Positions 14,961-21,832 of a stretch of DNA of 21,832 nt are shown in pieces. The notes beneath the pieces were generated by a model. It had not been told where the DNA came from. It was given only the letters and a program-made list of their open reading frames with translations, and did no database searches. Source of the stretch: Sphingomonas bacterium. GTDB taxonomy: Bacteria > Pseudomonadota > Alphaproteobacteria > Sphingomonadales > Sphingomonadaceae. Made by a program: the position numbers and the translations under genes. The stretch lies in NCBI GenBank assembly GCA_026785965.1, contig JAJAYY010000178.1, positions 1 to 21,832 of the forward strand. Reading direction: 5' to 3'. Every line of letters begins with the position of its first letter. Position 1 is the stretch's first letter.

Positions 14961-15452
14961 ATGGCTCGTGTTCGTTTCCTTCTCGCCGCACTGGCGACCG
15001 TCGCGACCTTCGCCAGTCCCGCGTACGCCGCCCAGATCAGTGCCGTGACCTCGGTCAACGTGGTCAAGCCGGTGTCGCTGTCGAAGCTCCAGGATCTTGA
15101 TTTCGGAACGCTCACTTACTCAAGCTTCACCGGCACGCGCACGATCGTGCTGAGCCGCGCCGGCGTGCTGACATGCGGCGCCGATATCGTGTGCAGCGGC
15201 GTGCCCAAACAGGCGCGTTTCAATGTCCAGGGCACCAACCGGCTGACCGTGCTGTTCACCTACAGCGGCGGGACGCTGTCGAACGGAACCGATTCGATTC
15301 CGTTCACGCCCAACGGCCCGGCCAATGTCGTGCTCACCAACTCGGGCGCGCCCGGCTCCGATTTCGACGTCGGCGGCTCGATCGTCGTCTCACCGACCCT
15401 GATCGGCGGCGCCTATAGCGGCACGCTCACGGTCACCGCCGACTATCAATAA
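14961..15452 (+). CDS. secreted DUF4402 domain protein 3 (pilin-like)
   Basis: The 163-residue protein has a signal peptide (about 1-23, ending SPAYA), the strand VNVVKPVSLSKLQDLDFGTLTY, a Cys pair spaced by five residues (CGADIVC), and a canonical DUF4402 end FDVGGSIVVSPTLIGGAYSGTLTVTADYQ in outline. It aligns by eye with DUF4402 protein 2 (KxxDLDFGT and VGG near the same places) but is clearly diverged, so the two are old paralogues rather than a recent duplication. AGGGTAGG precedes the ATG at 14961. Two inverted-repeat copies lie upstream and a strong terminator follows. Confidence 0.92.
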   Translation: MARVRFLLAALATVATFASPAYAAQISAVTSVNVVKPVSLSKLQDLDFGTLTYSSFTGTRTIVLSRAGVLTCGADIVCSGVPKQARFNVQGTNRLTVLFTYSGGTLSNGTDSIPFTPNGPANVVLTNSGAPGSDFDVGGSIVVSPTLIGGAYSGTLTVTADYQ

Positions 15453-15477
15453 TTCGCTCCTCACTCGCTCTCCCCGA

Positions 15478-15509
15478 CGGCCGCGGCTCACCCCGCGGCC
15501 GTTTCTTTT
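15478..15509 (+). terminator. intrinsic terminator after DUF4402 gene 3
   Basis: A perfect nine-base stem, CGGCCGCGG (15478-15486) and CCGCGGCCG (15493-15501), is followed by TTTCTTTT. It starts 25 bases after the stop codon. Confidence 0.92.
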
Positions 15510-15535
15510 GGGCCGCAAGGCGATTCATCCGGTTT

Positions 15536-15554
15536 GGTTAGTTTAAAAGTAACC
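15536..15554. promoter_or_regulatory. shared 19-bp inverted repeat, copy 4
   Basis: GGTTAGTTTAAAAGTAACC. The five outer bases on each side are perfectly inverted and the centre is AT-rich. It lies 44 bases before the chaperone start, in the only promoter space of the chaperone-usher pair. Confidence 0.6.
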
Positions 15555-15598
15555 ATTTCGGCCGAAACATCCTCCATCCAATTCGGAGGAATCTGTCC

Positions 15599-16414
15599 AT
15601 GTCCGCTCGTCTTCGTTTCGCCGCCTTAGTCGCAGTGCCGCTGGCGATGCTCGCCACAGTCCCGCTCGATGCCGGGGTTGGCGATTTGCTGGTCGCGCCG
15701 ACGCGGATCATCCTTGATGGCCGCCGCGGGACCGAAATCATCCTCAACAACATCGGCGATGACATTGCCACCTATCGCGTCTCGGTCGAGCTCAGGCGGA
15801 TGAAGCCCGATGGCACGCTTGAAGTCGTCACCGTGCCCAACGCGCGCGAAAGCGCCGCCGAGGCGATGATCCTTTACGCCCCGCGCAAGGTCACCTTGCC
15901 GCCCAACCAGCCGCAGTCGATCCGCATCAACGCGCGCGCCCCGCAAGGGCTCGCCGACGGCGAATATCGAGTCCATCTATTATTCCGCGCGATCCCCGAT
16001 CCCAAGCCGATCACCGATCCCGCACCCACGCAGGGCGTGTCGTTTCACCTCACCCCAATCTATGGCGTGACCATTCCGGTGATCGTCCGCCTCGGCAATC
16101 TCCAGGCCAAGGCGGGGATCGCCAACGTCCAGAAGGTGGTGGTCGACGGCAAGCCCGCGATCGCGCTCGACCTCAGCCGCGCGGGCGACCGTTCGACCTT
16201 CGGTGAAGTGCGCGTGGTAAAAGCCGGAGTGGCCGAGCCGATCGCCATCGCCGGCGGAATCGCGCTCTACACCGAGATCAACCAGCGGCGTGTGACGATC
16301 CCGATCGACGCTCGGTTCGCCGCTTTGGCCTCGGGCCCGGTGACTGTCGAATATCTTGAAAAGACCCCGACCGGCCCGGTCACGCTGGCGAGCACCAGCG
16401 CAGTCCTGCGTTAA
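15599..16414 (+). CDS. PapD-like periplasmic pilus chaperone
   Basis: Periplasmic chaperones of the PapD fold hold pilus subunits and hand them to an outer-membrane usher. The 271-residue protein has a signal peptide (about 1-25), then VGDLLVAPTRIILDGRRGTEIILNN (N-terminal Ig domain first strands, with the Arg at 36 in the place of the subunit-anchoring Arg), an alternating strand near VTLPPNQPQSIRI, EYRVHLLFRAIP (the classical EYRxHLxF strand), and IYGVTIPVIVR leading into the second Ig domain. GGAGG lies ten bases before ATG at 15599. The usher follows after 25 bases, so the two form an operon. The subunits are presumably the DUF4402 proteins. Confidence 0.88.
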   Translation: MSARLRFAALVAVPLAMLATVPLDAGVGDLLVAPTRIILDGRRGTEIILNNIGDDIATYRVSVELRRMKPDGTLEVVTVPNARESAAEAMILYAPRKVTLPPNQPQSIRINARAPQGLADGEYRVHLLFRAIPDPKPITDPAPTQGVSFHLTPIYGVTIPVIVRLGNLQAKAGIANVQKVVVDGKPAIALDLSRAGDRSTFGEVRVVKAGVAEPIAIAGGIALYTEINQRRVTIPIDARFAALASGPVTVEYLEKTPTGPVTLASTSAVLR

Positions 16415-16439
16415 CCGGTCGGGGGCGGGGGCTTCAGTT

Positions 16440-19145
16440 ATGCGCACCTGGCGCGACTGGACCAAGCGCGCCGCGCTTGCCGCGCTGGCCTTGGCCGGCG
16501 CGCTCGCGTCTCACGCCTCGGCGGCCGACAAAGATGGCTTCAAGCTCGATCCCGACTCGCAATATATGCTCGACGTCAACATTCGCCAGCTGCGGCTTGG
16601 CGACGGGGTGCGCGGCTATCCGACCCCCGAAGGAAGCTGCGTCATCCTCGGCGACATGGCGACCGTGCTCGACGTGCCGCTGGCGGTTGACCTCAAGGCG
16701 CAGAAGGCGACCGGCTGGGCATTTCGCGAAGATTATCCGATCGCGATCGACGCGACCGCGCGCACCGTCCGCTTCGGCAAGCAGCACGAACCGCTCGATC
16801 CGACTGCGGTGCGCCTGGCCCCCGAAGGCTGGTGCGTCGACAGCGCTGCACTCGGCCGCTGGCTCGGAATCGAGGTCAAGGTCTCGCCTTATGCCTCGGT
16901 CATCACGCTGGTCACGCCGACCAAGCTCCCGGTCGAGCTGGCGCGCGAACGCGCTCTGCGCGCCAAGCATTTCAAGCCCGCTGCGCTCCCGCTCGAAGGG
17001 CTGCCCAAGGTCAAGCTCGCATATCGCATGTGGCGCGCCCCGGCGCTCGATTTCATCGTCAGCGCCGGGGCCACCTATGACGCCAACAGCGGGGTCCGCG
17101 TAGATCGCCGCGCCTCGGTCCGCGCCGCGGGCGAGATCGCGCGCTTGTCCTACGATGCGACCATCACCAGCGGCCAGTCCGGACCACTCGGCTCGGTTCG
17201 CTTCAAGGCCTATCGCTCGGATCCCGATGGTGGACTGCTCGGCCCGCTCAACGCGACCAATTTCGCGGTCGGCGACGTCGCCGGGCCGACCAATCGCCTG
17301 ATCAGCGGCGGGACCGGGCGCGGGGTCGAGGTCACCAATCGCCCGTTGTTCAACCCGGCGGCGTTCGACCGCACCCGCTTCGAAGGCGAGCTGCCCCCCG
17401 GCTGGGACGCCGAACTGTACCGCAACGGCCAGTTGCTGGGCTTTGCCAAGGGCGACGGGACGCAGCGCTATCACTTTGAAGAGGTTGAACTATTCTTCGG
17501 TGAGAACGAATTTGAGATCATCATCTACGGACCCCAGGGGCAGCAGCGATCGCGGATCGAAAGCGTCAATGTCGGGCAAAGTCAGGTCTCGCCCGGCCAG
17601 ACTTATTATTGGTTCGGGGCGAACCAGCCGGGGAGCGACCTGCTCGGCTTTGTCGGCGAGCGGCGCCGGGTCGATCGCGACCCACTGCCCGACCGCGTCG
17701 CTTTGCCCAAAGCGCAGGCGGCGGCCTCGCTCGAACATGGCCTTGATCAGCGGACCTCGGTCGCCGCGCTCGCCGCGATGATGATCGTCGGCGATCAGAA
17801 ACTGACCTTCGTCGAAGGCTCGGTGCGGCGTTCGGTCGGTCCGGCGCTGGTCGAGGCCGCGGTCGCCAAGCAATCGAGCGGCGGGATCGCGCTGCGCGGC
17901 TCGGCGCTGGCGCGGTTTGGCGGAATCAACCTCGCCGCCGAAGGGGTGTCGCTGAAGGACTTCTATTATCAGGGCCGGTTCGAGAAGAAACTGACCGATG
18001 CGCGCTTGACCATCAACGCGCCAATCTCGACCGGCACCACCCCGATCACCGCGCAGGCCGACGCGCGATTCACCGATCGCGACGGGCAGCAAATCAGCCG
18101 GGTCGGCGGCCGGGTCTCGGCCAATATACGGCGCATCAACCTCGCCGGCGGGATCGAATATGAGCGCAACCGGCTTCCGGGGGGCGCGTCGATCGATCAT
18201 TTCGACCTGACCGCGCTCGCGTCGGGGCGGATTGGGCCGGTGCGGGTCCGCGGCAGCAGTCGGTGGGAAGTGTCGCCCCAATCACGGCTGCGCAGCGCCG
18301 AGCTGGCGGCTTATTGGTCGGCATCGGACCGCGCCGACTGGGAGTTGGGTGTCGGCTATGAGGCGCTTCAGCGCCGCGCGCGCGCCCGCATCAGCCATAT
18401 TCACCGGTTCGACGCGCTTGCAGCGGCGGTCAGCATCGAAGCTGCCAACGACGGCACCGTCGCCGCTGGAATCAACCTCAATTTCTCGCTCGACGGGTCG
18501 CGCCGCGGGTTCCGGCCGGTGCGCGAACCGCTCGCCGGGGTCGGCCAGGTGCAGGCGCGCATCTTCCGCGATGACAATGGCAACGGACGGCGCGATAGCA
18601 GCGAGCCGCTCGAACAAGGGGCGATGCTGACTGCGAGCACCGCCACCGGGCTTCTGCCAAGCGGCAAGAATGGGGTCGCGTCGGCCAATGGACTGGTCGC
18701 CTATCGCGCGGTCGCGATCGGGCTCGATGCGAGTTCGCTGAGCAATCCCGCGCTGACTCCGCGCAAGGCGCTCCAGGTGATCGTTCCACGCCCCGGGGTG
18801 ACGACCATGATCGACATTCCGCTGGTCGGTGCGGGCGATATCGAAGGCGCTTTGGTCAAGGACGACGGCAGCGGTTTCGAAGGGCTCGACCTCGTACTGC
18901 TCGACAGCCAGGGAAGGGTGATCGCCACCGCGCGCACCGATTATGACGGGTTTTTCCTATTCGAACGCGTGCCTTATGGCGATTACCGCTTCCGGCTGAC
19001 CGAATCGTCGGCCGGAGCGGCGCGCATGGCGGCGGTGATAGATGCCCACGCTGTCGTCAGTCCGGACAAGCCGGTCGCGCGGATCGGCGCGATCCGCCTG
19101 ATCGCCGCGTCGCATATGGCGACCATCGCCTCGGCCGCCCGTTAA
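16440..19145 (+). CDS. divergent outer-membrane usher with C-terminal extension
   Basis: Ushers translocate and assemble chaperone-bound subunits. From ATG at 16440 (GGGGG upstream) this protein has 901 residues: a signal peptide (about 1-29), an N-terminal domain (30-165) with the only two Cys (67 and 132, a likely disulfide), then a usher-like section: NFAVGDVAGPTNRLISGGTGRGVEV (about 274-298) and EGELPPGWDAELYRNGQLLGF followed by VELFFGENEFEIIIYGPQGQQR (349-370), matching the usher GxNxFxxxxYGPxGQ block. A beta-rich barrel-like region to about 695 follows. The C-terminal part has an Asp/Asn-rich FRDDNGNGRRDSSEP (about 706-720) and a carboxypeptidase-regulatory-like DGFFLFERVPYGDYRFRL (about 836-853). 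The usher assignment rests on these motifs and on the adjacent chaperone. Confidence 0.8.
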   Translation: MRTWRDWTKRAALAALALAGALASHASAADKDGFKLDPDSQYMLDVNIRQLRLGDGVRGYPTPEGSCVILGDMATVLDVPLAVDLKAQKATGWAFREDYPIAIDATARTVRFGKQHEPLDPTAVRLAPEGWCVDSAALGRWLGIEVKVSPYASVITLVTPTKLPVELARERALRAKHFKPAALPLEGLPKVKLAYRMWRAPALDFIVSAGATYDANSGVRVDRRASVRAAGEIARLSYDATITSGQSGPLGSVRFKAYRSDPDGGLLGPLNATNFAVGDVAGPTNRLISGGTGRGVEVTNRPLFNPAAFDRTRFEGELPPGWDAELYRNGQLLGFAKGDGTQRYHFEEVELFFGENEFEIIIYGPQGQQRSRIESVNVGQSQVSPGQTYYWFGANQPGSDLLGFVGERRRVDRDPLPDRVALPKAQAAASLEHGLDQRTSVAALAAMMIVGDQKLTFVEGSVRRSVGPALVEAAVAKQSSGGIALRGSALARFGGINLAAEGVSLKDFYYQGRFEKKLTDARLTINAPISTGTTPITAQADARFTDRDGQQISRVGGRVSANIRRINLAGGIEYERNRLPGGASIDHFDLTALASGRIGPVRVRGSSRWEVSPQSRLRSAELAAYWSASDRADWELGVGYEALQRRARARISHIHRFDALAAAVSIEAANDGTVAAGINLNFSLDGSRRGFRPVREPLAGVGQVQARIFRDDNGNGRRDSSEPLEQGAMLTASTATGLLPSGKNGVASANGLVAYRAVAIGLDASSLSNPALTPRKALQVIVPRPGVTTMIDIPLVGAGDIEGALVKDDGSGFEGLDLVLLDSQGRVIATARTDYDGFFLFERVPYGDYRFRLTESSAGAARMAAVIDAHAVVSPDKPVARIGAIRLIAASHMATIASAAR

Positions 19146-19197
19146 CCAAAGTCGTCTCGCGCAACTTTGCTAGGCGCAATTGGATAGGATCGCGAAT

Positions 19198-19220
19198 GCG
19201 TCGCAACAGCGACGCTTATT
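19198..19220 (+). terminator. hairpin between the usher gene and tRNA-Leu, possible bidirectional terminator
   Basis: A perfect seven-base stem, GCGTCGC (19198-19204) and GCGACGC (19209-19215), with loop AACA, is followed by TTATT on the plus strand. It lies 52 bases after the usher stop and about 30 bases past the tRNA 3' end on the other strand. The T-run is weak in both directions. Confidence 0.45.
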
Positions 19221-19246
19221 GGGGGATTTCCGCCTCAAACGAAAAA

Positions 19247-19333
19247 TGGTGCGGTCGAGAAGACTCGAACTTCCACGGGCTTTCGCCCACAACGACCTCA
19301 ACGTTGCGCGTCTACCAGTTCCGCCACGACCGC
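19247..19333 (-). tRNA. tRNA-Leu, anticodon GAG
   Basis: On the minus strand the 87-base gene starts GCGGTCG and ends CGACCGC-A-CCA, so the seven-base acceptor stem pairs fully and the CCA is encoded. The anticodon stem is CAACG/CGTTG around loop TTGAGGT, giving anticodon GAG (reads CUC/CUU Leu codons). A long variable arm (TGGGCGAAAGCCCG) marks it as class II, as expected for Leu. The T arm contains GTTCGAGTC. Confidence 0.96.
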
Positions 19334-19441
19334 ACAGTCATTTTGGCCGCGGTCGATACCCCGGCCTCTGGTGAGGCGCGGCCTCTAGCAAAGGCTAAAC
19401 CGCAGCGCAACGCCCGAAGATGAGTCCAACATGGGGACAAG

Positions 19442-19460
19442 GGTTAAACCGAGCGTTACC
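19442..19460. promoter_or_regulatory. shared 19-bp inverted repeat, copy 5
   Basis: GGTTAAACCGAGCGTTACC, 31 bases before the start of the small secreted protein gene. Same GGTTA-N9-TWACC layout as the copies near the DUF4402 genes. Confidence 0.5.
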
Positions 19461-19491
19461 ATGTTTGCGGCTGATGAGTTATCTTGCCGGC

Positions 19492-19773
19492 ATGGACTCG
19501 ATTGTCGTCTTGATCGCGGCGCTGGCCGCGCCCGCTTCGCTCTCCGCCTCGACGATTGCCGCCGCAGTGGAGCACTCGGCCACGGCTTCCGCCGCCCGGC
19601 GAAGCGAAAGCGGCGCTCAAGCGACCGCCCGGGTCACCGCCCGCATCATCTCGCAATCGGCCCGCATCGGCAGCGCTTATGCCGCGCCGCAAGCGCTTAT
19701 GGTGCCGCGATTGACGGCGGTTGCCGCAGTCGACGGCAGGATGGTCCCCGCACTGGTCTATGATTTCGAGTAA
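19492..19773 (+). CDS. small secreted protein of unknown function
   Basis: I do not recognise this 93-residue protein. It begins with a hydrophobic signal-like segment (SIVVLIAALAAPASLSAS), followed by an Ala/Ser/Arg-rich stretch (SATASAARR, ARVTARIISQSARIG) and ends VPALVYDFE. Two in-frame ATG codons are possible, 19474 and 19492; the later one gives the cleaner signal peptide. A shared inverted repeat lies just upstream, suggesting it belongs to the same regulon as the DUF4402 genes. Codon use fits a real gene, but the reading frame is short. Confidence 0.55.
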   Translation: MDSIVVLIAALAAPASLSASTIAAAVEHSATASAARRSESGAQATARVTARIISQSARIGSAYAAPQALMVPRLTAVAAVDGRMVPALVYDFE

Positions 19774-19786
19774 AGTAGCGTCGTGC

Positions 19787-20629
19787 TCAGCTTGGCTTGC
19801 CGCCTAGGGTCACGGTCAATTCGTCGCCGCCCTGAGGGATGTCGACTTCGGCGCTGTTGAAGCTCGCCGAGCCGCGCGGCGGGAGCGAGCGTGCCGGGGG
19901 AGCAATGGTCCATTTGTAGATCAGTTTTCTGGTCGCCTTGTTGCGCAGCTCGGCTTCGATCGGCGGCACTGCTTGTTCGCTGTCAGTCGGGTTGATGATC
20001 CGCCCGCTGATCGCGACCAATTCATTGCCGCTGGCGAGTTTCTGCCGATCGCTGGTGGTCAGCATCAGCTCAAGCGGGCTTTCCCCGGTCCCGGCAATTC
20101 CGGCGCGCGCTTTGAGGTCGGGCGGCGCGAGGAACCAGAATGCCGCCGCCGCGACGATCACCAGCAGCACCACTCCGATCAGCCAACCCAGCGCGCGCCC
20201 GCGACCGGGGGCTTCATCCTCATCGTGCATCGCCGGGATCGAGGCGAAGCTGCCATGATCTTCATATTGCTCGTCTGAGACCGGCTCGGCGGTATCGCTG
20301 GGGGGCGACCATTGACCCTCGGACTCGCTTTCGCTGGAAAAAGCGGCAATTTCGGGCTGCGGCTCCTCTGCGATCATGCCTTCAGCCGCAGCGGCCTCGG
20401 GGATTTCGCTGAGCGGCGCTTCGACGTGGTTGGGGTCGGCCTGGGGCGGGCCGCCGACGGCCTCGGGGTTCTGCTCGCCGGATGGCGCCTCGCTCAGCGC
20501 GGCGCTGCCCTCAGGATCCTGGTGCCAACTATGCTTGCATGATGCGCAGCGCACCTGGCGACCGGCGGGTGGGATGGCGCCGTCCTTGACCGTATATTGG
20601 GTGGCGCAAGCGGGACAGGTCAGGATCAT
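19787..20629 (-). CDS. zinc-ribbon (MJ0042-type) transmembrane protein
   Basis: The 280-residue protein starts with a zinc ribbon of the MJ0042 type (CPAC at 5-8, CASC at 28-31, with QYTVKDGAIPPAGRQVRC between), followed by a long acidic, Pro/Glu-rich linker (about 40-142), one membrane segment (about 147-168) and a C-terminal beta-rich domain (about 180-280) resembling the DUF3426 region found in related proteins. The ribbon would face the cytoplasm and the C-terminal domain the periplasm. The function is unknown. It is divergent from ftsE-ftsX, an arrangement that suggests a link to the cell envelope or division but does not prove it. Confidence 0.88.
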   Translation of the reverse strand: MILTCPACATQYTVKDGAIPPAGRQVRCASCKHSWHQDPEGSAALSEAPSGEQNPEAVGGPPQADPNHVEAPLSEIPEAAAAEGMIAEEPQPEIAAFSSESESEGQWSPPSDTAEPVSDEQYEDHGSFASIPAMHDEDEAPGRGRALGWLIGVVLLVIVAAAAFWFLAPPDLKARAGIAGTGESPLELMLTTSDRQKLASGNELVAISGRIINPTDSEQAVPPIEAELRNKATRKLIYKWTIAPPARSLPPRGSASFNSAEVDIPQGGDELTVTLGGKPS

Positions 20630-20659
20630 GGTCGAAAAGTGCCCCTTCGAAGCGGTTAA

Positions 20660-20668
20660 CGTGGATAA
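20660..20668 (-). promoter_or_regulatory. isolated DnaA-box-like 9-mer upstream of ftsE
   Basis: Reads TTATCCACG on the minus strand, one mismatch from TTATCCACA, in the divergent region between the zinc-ribbon gene and ftsE. A single site may be chance. Confidence 0.3.
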
Positions 20669-20685
20669 ACATCACTGAGTCGCGC

Positions 20686-21456
20686 TTGGCAAGGCGCGCC
20701 GGGCTGTGCGACAACAGCGCTCGACCAAGGGGTGAGGAGCGTCTGCTGGGCACGATCGTCGAATTCGACCGGGTGGGGCTGCGCTACGGGACGGGCGGCG
20801 AGGTTCTGCGTGACCTCGATTTTCGCCTCGGTGCCGGCCAATTCTATTTCCTCACCGGCCCCTCCGGCGCGGGCAAGACTTCGCTCCTCAAACTGCTGTA
20901 TCTCGCCCAGCGCCCGACGCGCGGGCGGATCAAGCTGTTCGGGGCCGAACTCGGCGATGCCCCGCGCGATGTGCTGCCCGACTATCGCCGCCGGATCGGC
21001 GTGGTGTTCCAGGATTTCCGCCTCGTCCGCCATCTCTCGGCGTTCGACAATGTCGCGCTGCCGTTGCGCATTGCCGGGCATGACGAGGTCGAGGTCGAGG
21101 GTCCGGTGCGCGAAATGCTCGCCTGGGTCGGGCTCGCCGACCGCGCCAGCGCGCGCCCGCCGACACTGTCGGGCGGCGAGCAGCAACGCGTCGCGATCGC
21201 CCGCGCGGTGATCGCCCGTCCCGAACTGCTCGTCGCCGATGAACCGACCGGCAACGTCGATGCAGCGATGGCGCAGCGCATTCTTCACTTGCTCACCGCA
21301 TTGAATCGGCTCGGGACGACAGTCGTGGTCGCGACCCATGACCTGGGGCTGATCGCCGCGACCCCGGGAAGCCAGCTGATCCGGCTCGAGAATGGCAATT
21401 TGATCGATCCGACCGGGGCGCTGCGCAATCCGCCGCCGACCTCGGGGAGCGCATGA
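20686..21456 (+). CDS. ftsE: cell division ATP-binding protein FtsE
   Basis: FtsE is the cytoplasmic ATPase that, with FtsX, controls peptidoglycan hydrolases at the septum. The ABC signatures are all present: Walker [10 protein letters not shown] (58-66), Q-loop VFQDFRL (107-113), [14 protein letters not shown] (161-174), Walker [10 protein letters not shown] (181-189) and the switch His in ATHD. The start is a problem: the only ATG/GTG/TTG before the conserved domain is TTG at 20686, without a ribosome-binding site. A GAGGAG at 20734-20739 sits six bases before CTG at 20746, which would give the family-like N terminus (M)[14 protein letters not shown] and 236 residues. The stop overlaps the ftsX start. 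Confidence 0.94.
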   Translation: MARRAGLCDNSARPRGEERLLGTIVEFDRVGLRYGTGGEVLRDLDFRLGAGQFYFLTGPSGAGKTSLLKLLYLAQRPTRGRIKLFGAELGDAPRDVLPDYRRRIGVVFQDFRLVRHLSAFDNVALPLRIAGHDEVEVEGPVREMLAWVGLADRASARPPTLSGGEQQRVAIARAVIARPELLVADEPTGNVDAAMAQRILHLLTALNRLGTTVVVATHDLGLIAATPGSQLIRLENGNLIDPTGALRNPPPTSGSA

Positions 21457-21832
21457 TGTTCGACTGGCTGCCATTGCGCTGGCTATTCGCCTCGCCCTCC
21501 GACCGCCGCCTGCTTCCTGGCGGACGCTATGCCGGGGCGACCCCGTGGCTGATCGGGATCATGATGTTCGTGATGATGATCGTCGCCGCGACCGGACTCG
21601 CGCTCGCTGGCGGGGCACGGCTGGTGCGTGACGGGGTGGCGCATCGTTATTCGATCCAGATCGCCGACGGGCGGACGCAGCAGGCACGCGCGACCGCCGC
21701 CGCCCGATCGGCTCCGGGCGTAGTGTCAGCCAAGCCGGTGCCCGAGGCCGAGCTGCGCCGCACGCTCGAACAGTGGCTCGGACCGGTCGCGGCGGGCGAG
21801 GGCGCCGATTTGCCGCTGCCGGCGCTGATCGA
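21453..21832 (+). CDS. ftsX: cell division protein FtsX (N-terminal part, truncated by window edge)
   Basis: FtsX is the membrane partner of FtsE. The frame begins with ATGATG at 21453, overlapping the ftsE stop (ATGA), and runs to the window end, 126 complete codons. It shows a short cytoplasmic N terminus ([20 protein letters not shown]), a first membrane segment (WLIGIMMFVMMIVAATGLAL, about 32-51) and the start of the large periplasmic loop. The order and overlap with ftsE make the assignment firm although the C-terminal FtsX membrane domain lies outside the window. Confidence 0.9.
   Translation, partial: MMFDWLPLRWLFASPSDRRLLPGGRYAGATPWLIGIMMFVMMIVAATGLALAGGARLVRDGVAHRYSIQIADGRTQQARATAAARSAPGVVSAKPVPEAELRRTLEQWLGPVAAGEGADLPLPALI

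Noticed and set aside
13580..15452. Recent tandem duplication of DUF4402 genes
   Set aside because: The three proteins share only the family core by eye; signal peptides, Cys spacing and most residues differ, so a recent duplication is not supported.
16434..17474. Minus-strand frame of 346 codons opposite the usher
   Set aside because: Antisense to the usher N-terminal half, no motif, typical high-GC shadow composition.
19196..19423. Plus-strand frame containing WCGREDSNFHG
   Set aside because: This is the well-known false translation of the antisense strand of a tRNA gene, here tRNA-Leu(GAG).
20656..21474. Minus-strand frame of 272 codons opposite ftsE
   Set aside because: Antisense to all the ABC ATPase motifs, with no domain of its own.
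1..21832. CRISPR array, insertion sequence, integrase or attachment site
   Set aside because: No regularly spaced direct repeats, transposase or recombinase frames or flanking repeats were seen; the tRNA-Leu 3' end has no repeat copy visible in the window.

Overview
The window looks like chromosomal DNA of an alphaproteobacterium, most likely a sphingomonad (order Sphingomonadales). The evidence is high GC content, alphaproteobacterial families such as MmcB, DUF1491 and the YcgN-type Cys-rich protein, the gene order rho / hemJ / hemE next to maf / aroE / coaE / dnaQ, and DUF4402 surface proteins beside a divergent chaperone-usher pair. I saw no insertion sequence, phage gene, integrase or CRISPR array. 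This is inference from gene content; no database was searched.

Layout. Bases 1-2806 read leftwards: hemE, hemJ, a small unknown membrane protein and rho (cut by the window edge). Bases 2807-3107 form a non-coding gap with four DnaA-box-like 9-mers, an AT-rich tract and seven GANTC sites; it is the best candidate for the chromosomal replication origin. Bases 3108-7785 read rightwards away from it: maf, aroE, coaE, dnaQ, then hpf, ptsN, a PaaI-type thioesterase and a DUF1491 gene, many of them overlapping end to start. Bases 7953-13510 are housekeeping genes in mixed orientation: a SleB-type cell-wall hydrolase, mmcB, a secreted ankyrin protein, a YcgN-like protein, a YgjP-like metallopeptidase, a class A penicillin-binding protein and msrB.

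Bases 13580-19145 hold the most unusual block: three different secreted DUF4402 (pilin-like) genes, a PapD-like periplasmic chaperone and a 901-residue divergent outer-membrane usher with a C-terminal extension. Clear intrinsic terminators follow the second and third DUF4402 genes. A 19-bp inverted repeat of the form GGTTA-N9-TAACC, one or two copies each, lies upstream of DUF4402 genes 2 and 3 and of the chaperone-usher pair, and again before a small secreted protein at 19492. It resembles a CtrA site (TTAA-N7-TTAA), so the block may be a co-regulated surface-fibre system.

Bases 19247-21832 hold tRNA-Leu(GAG) on the minus strand, the small secreted protein, a zinc-ribbon/transmembrane protein on the minus strand, and divergently ftsE followed by ftsX (cut by the window edge).
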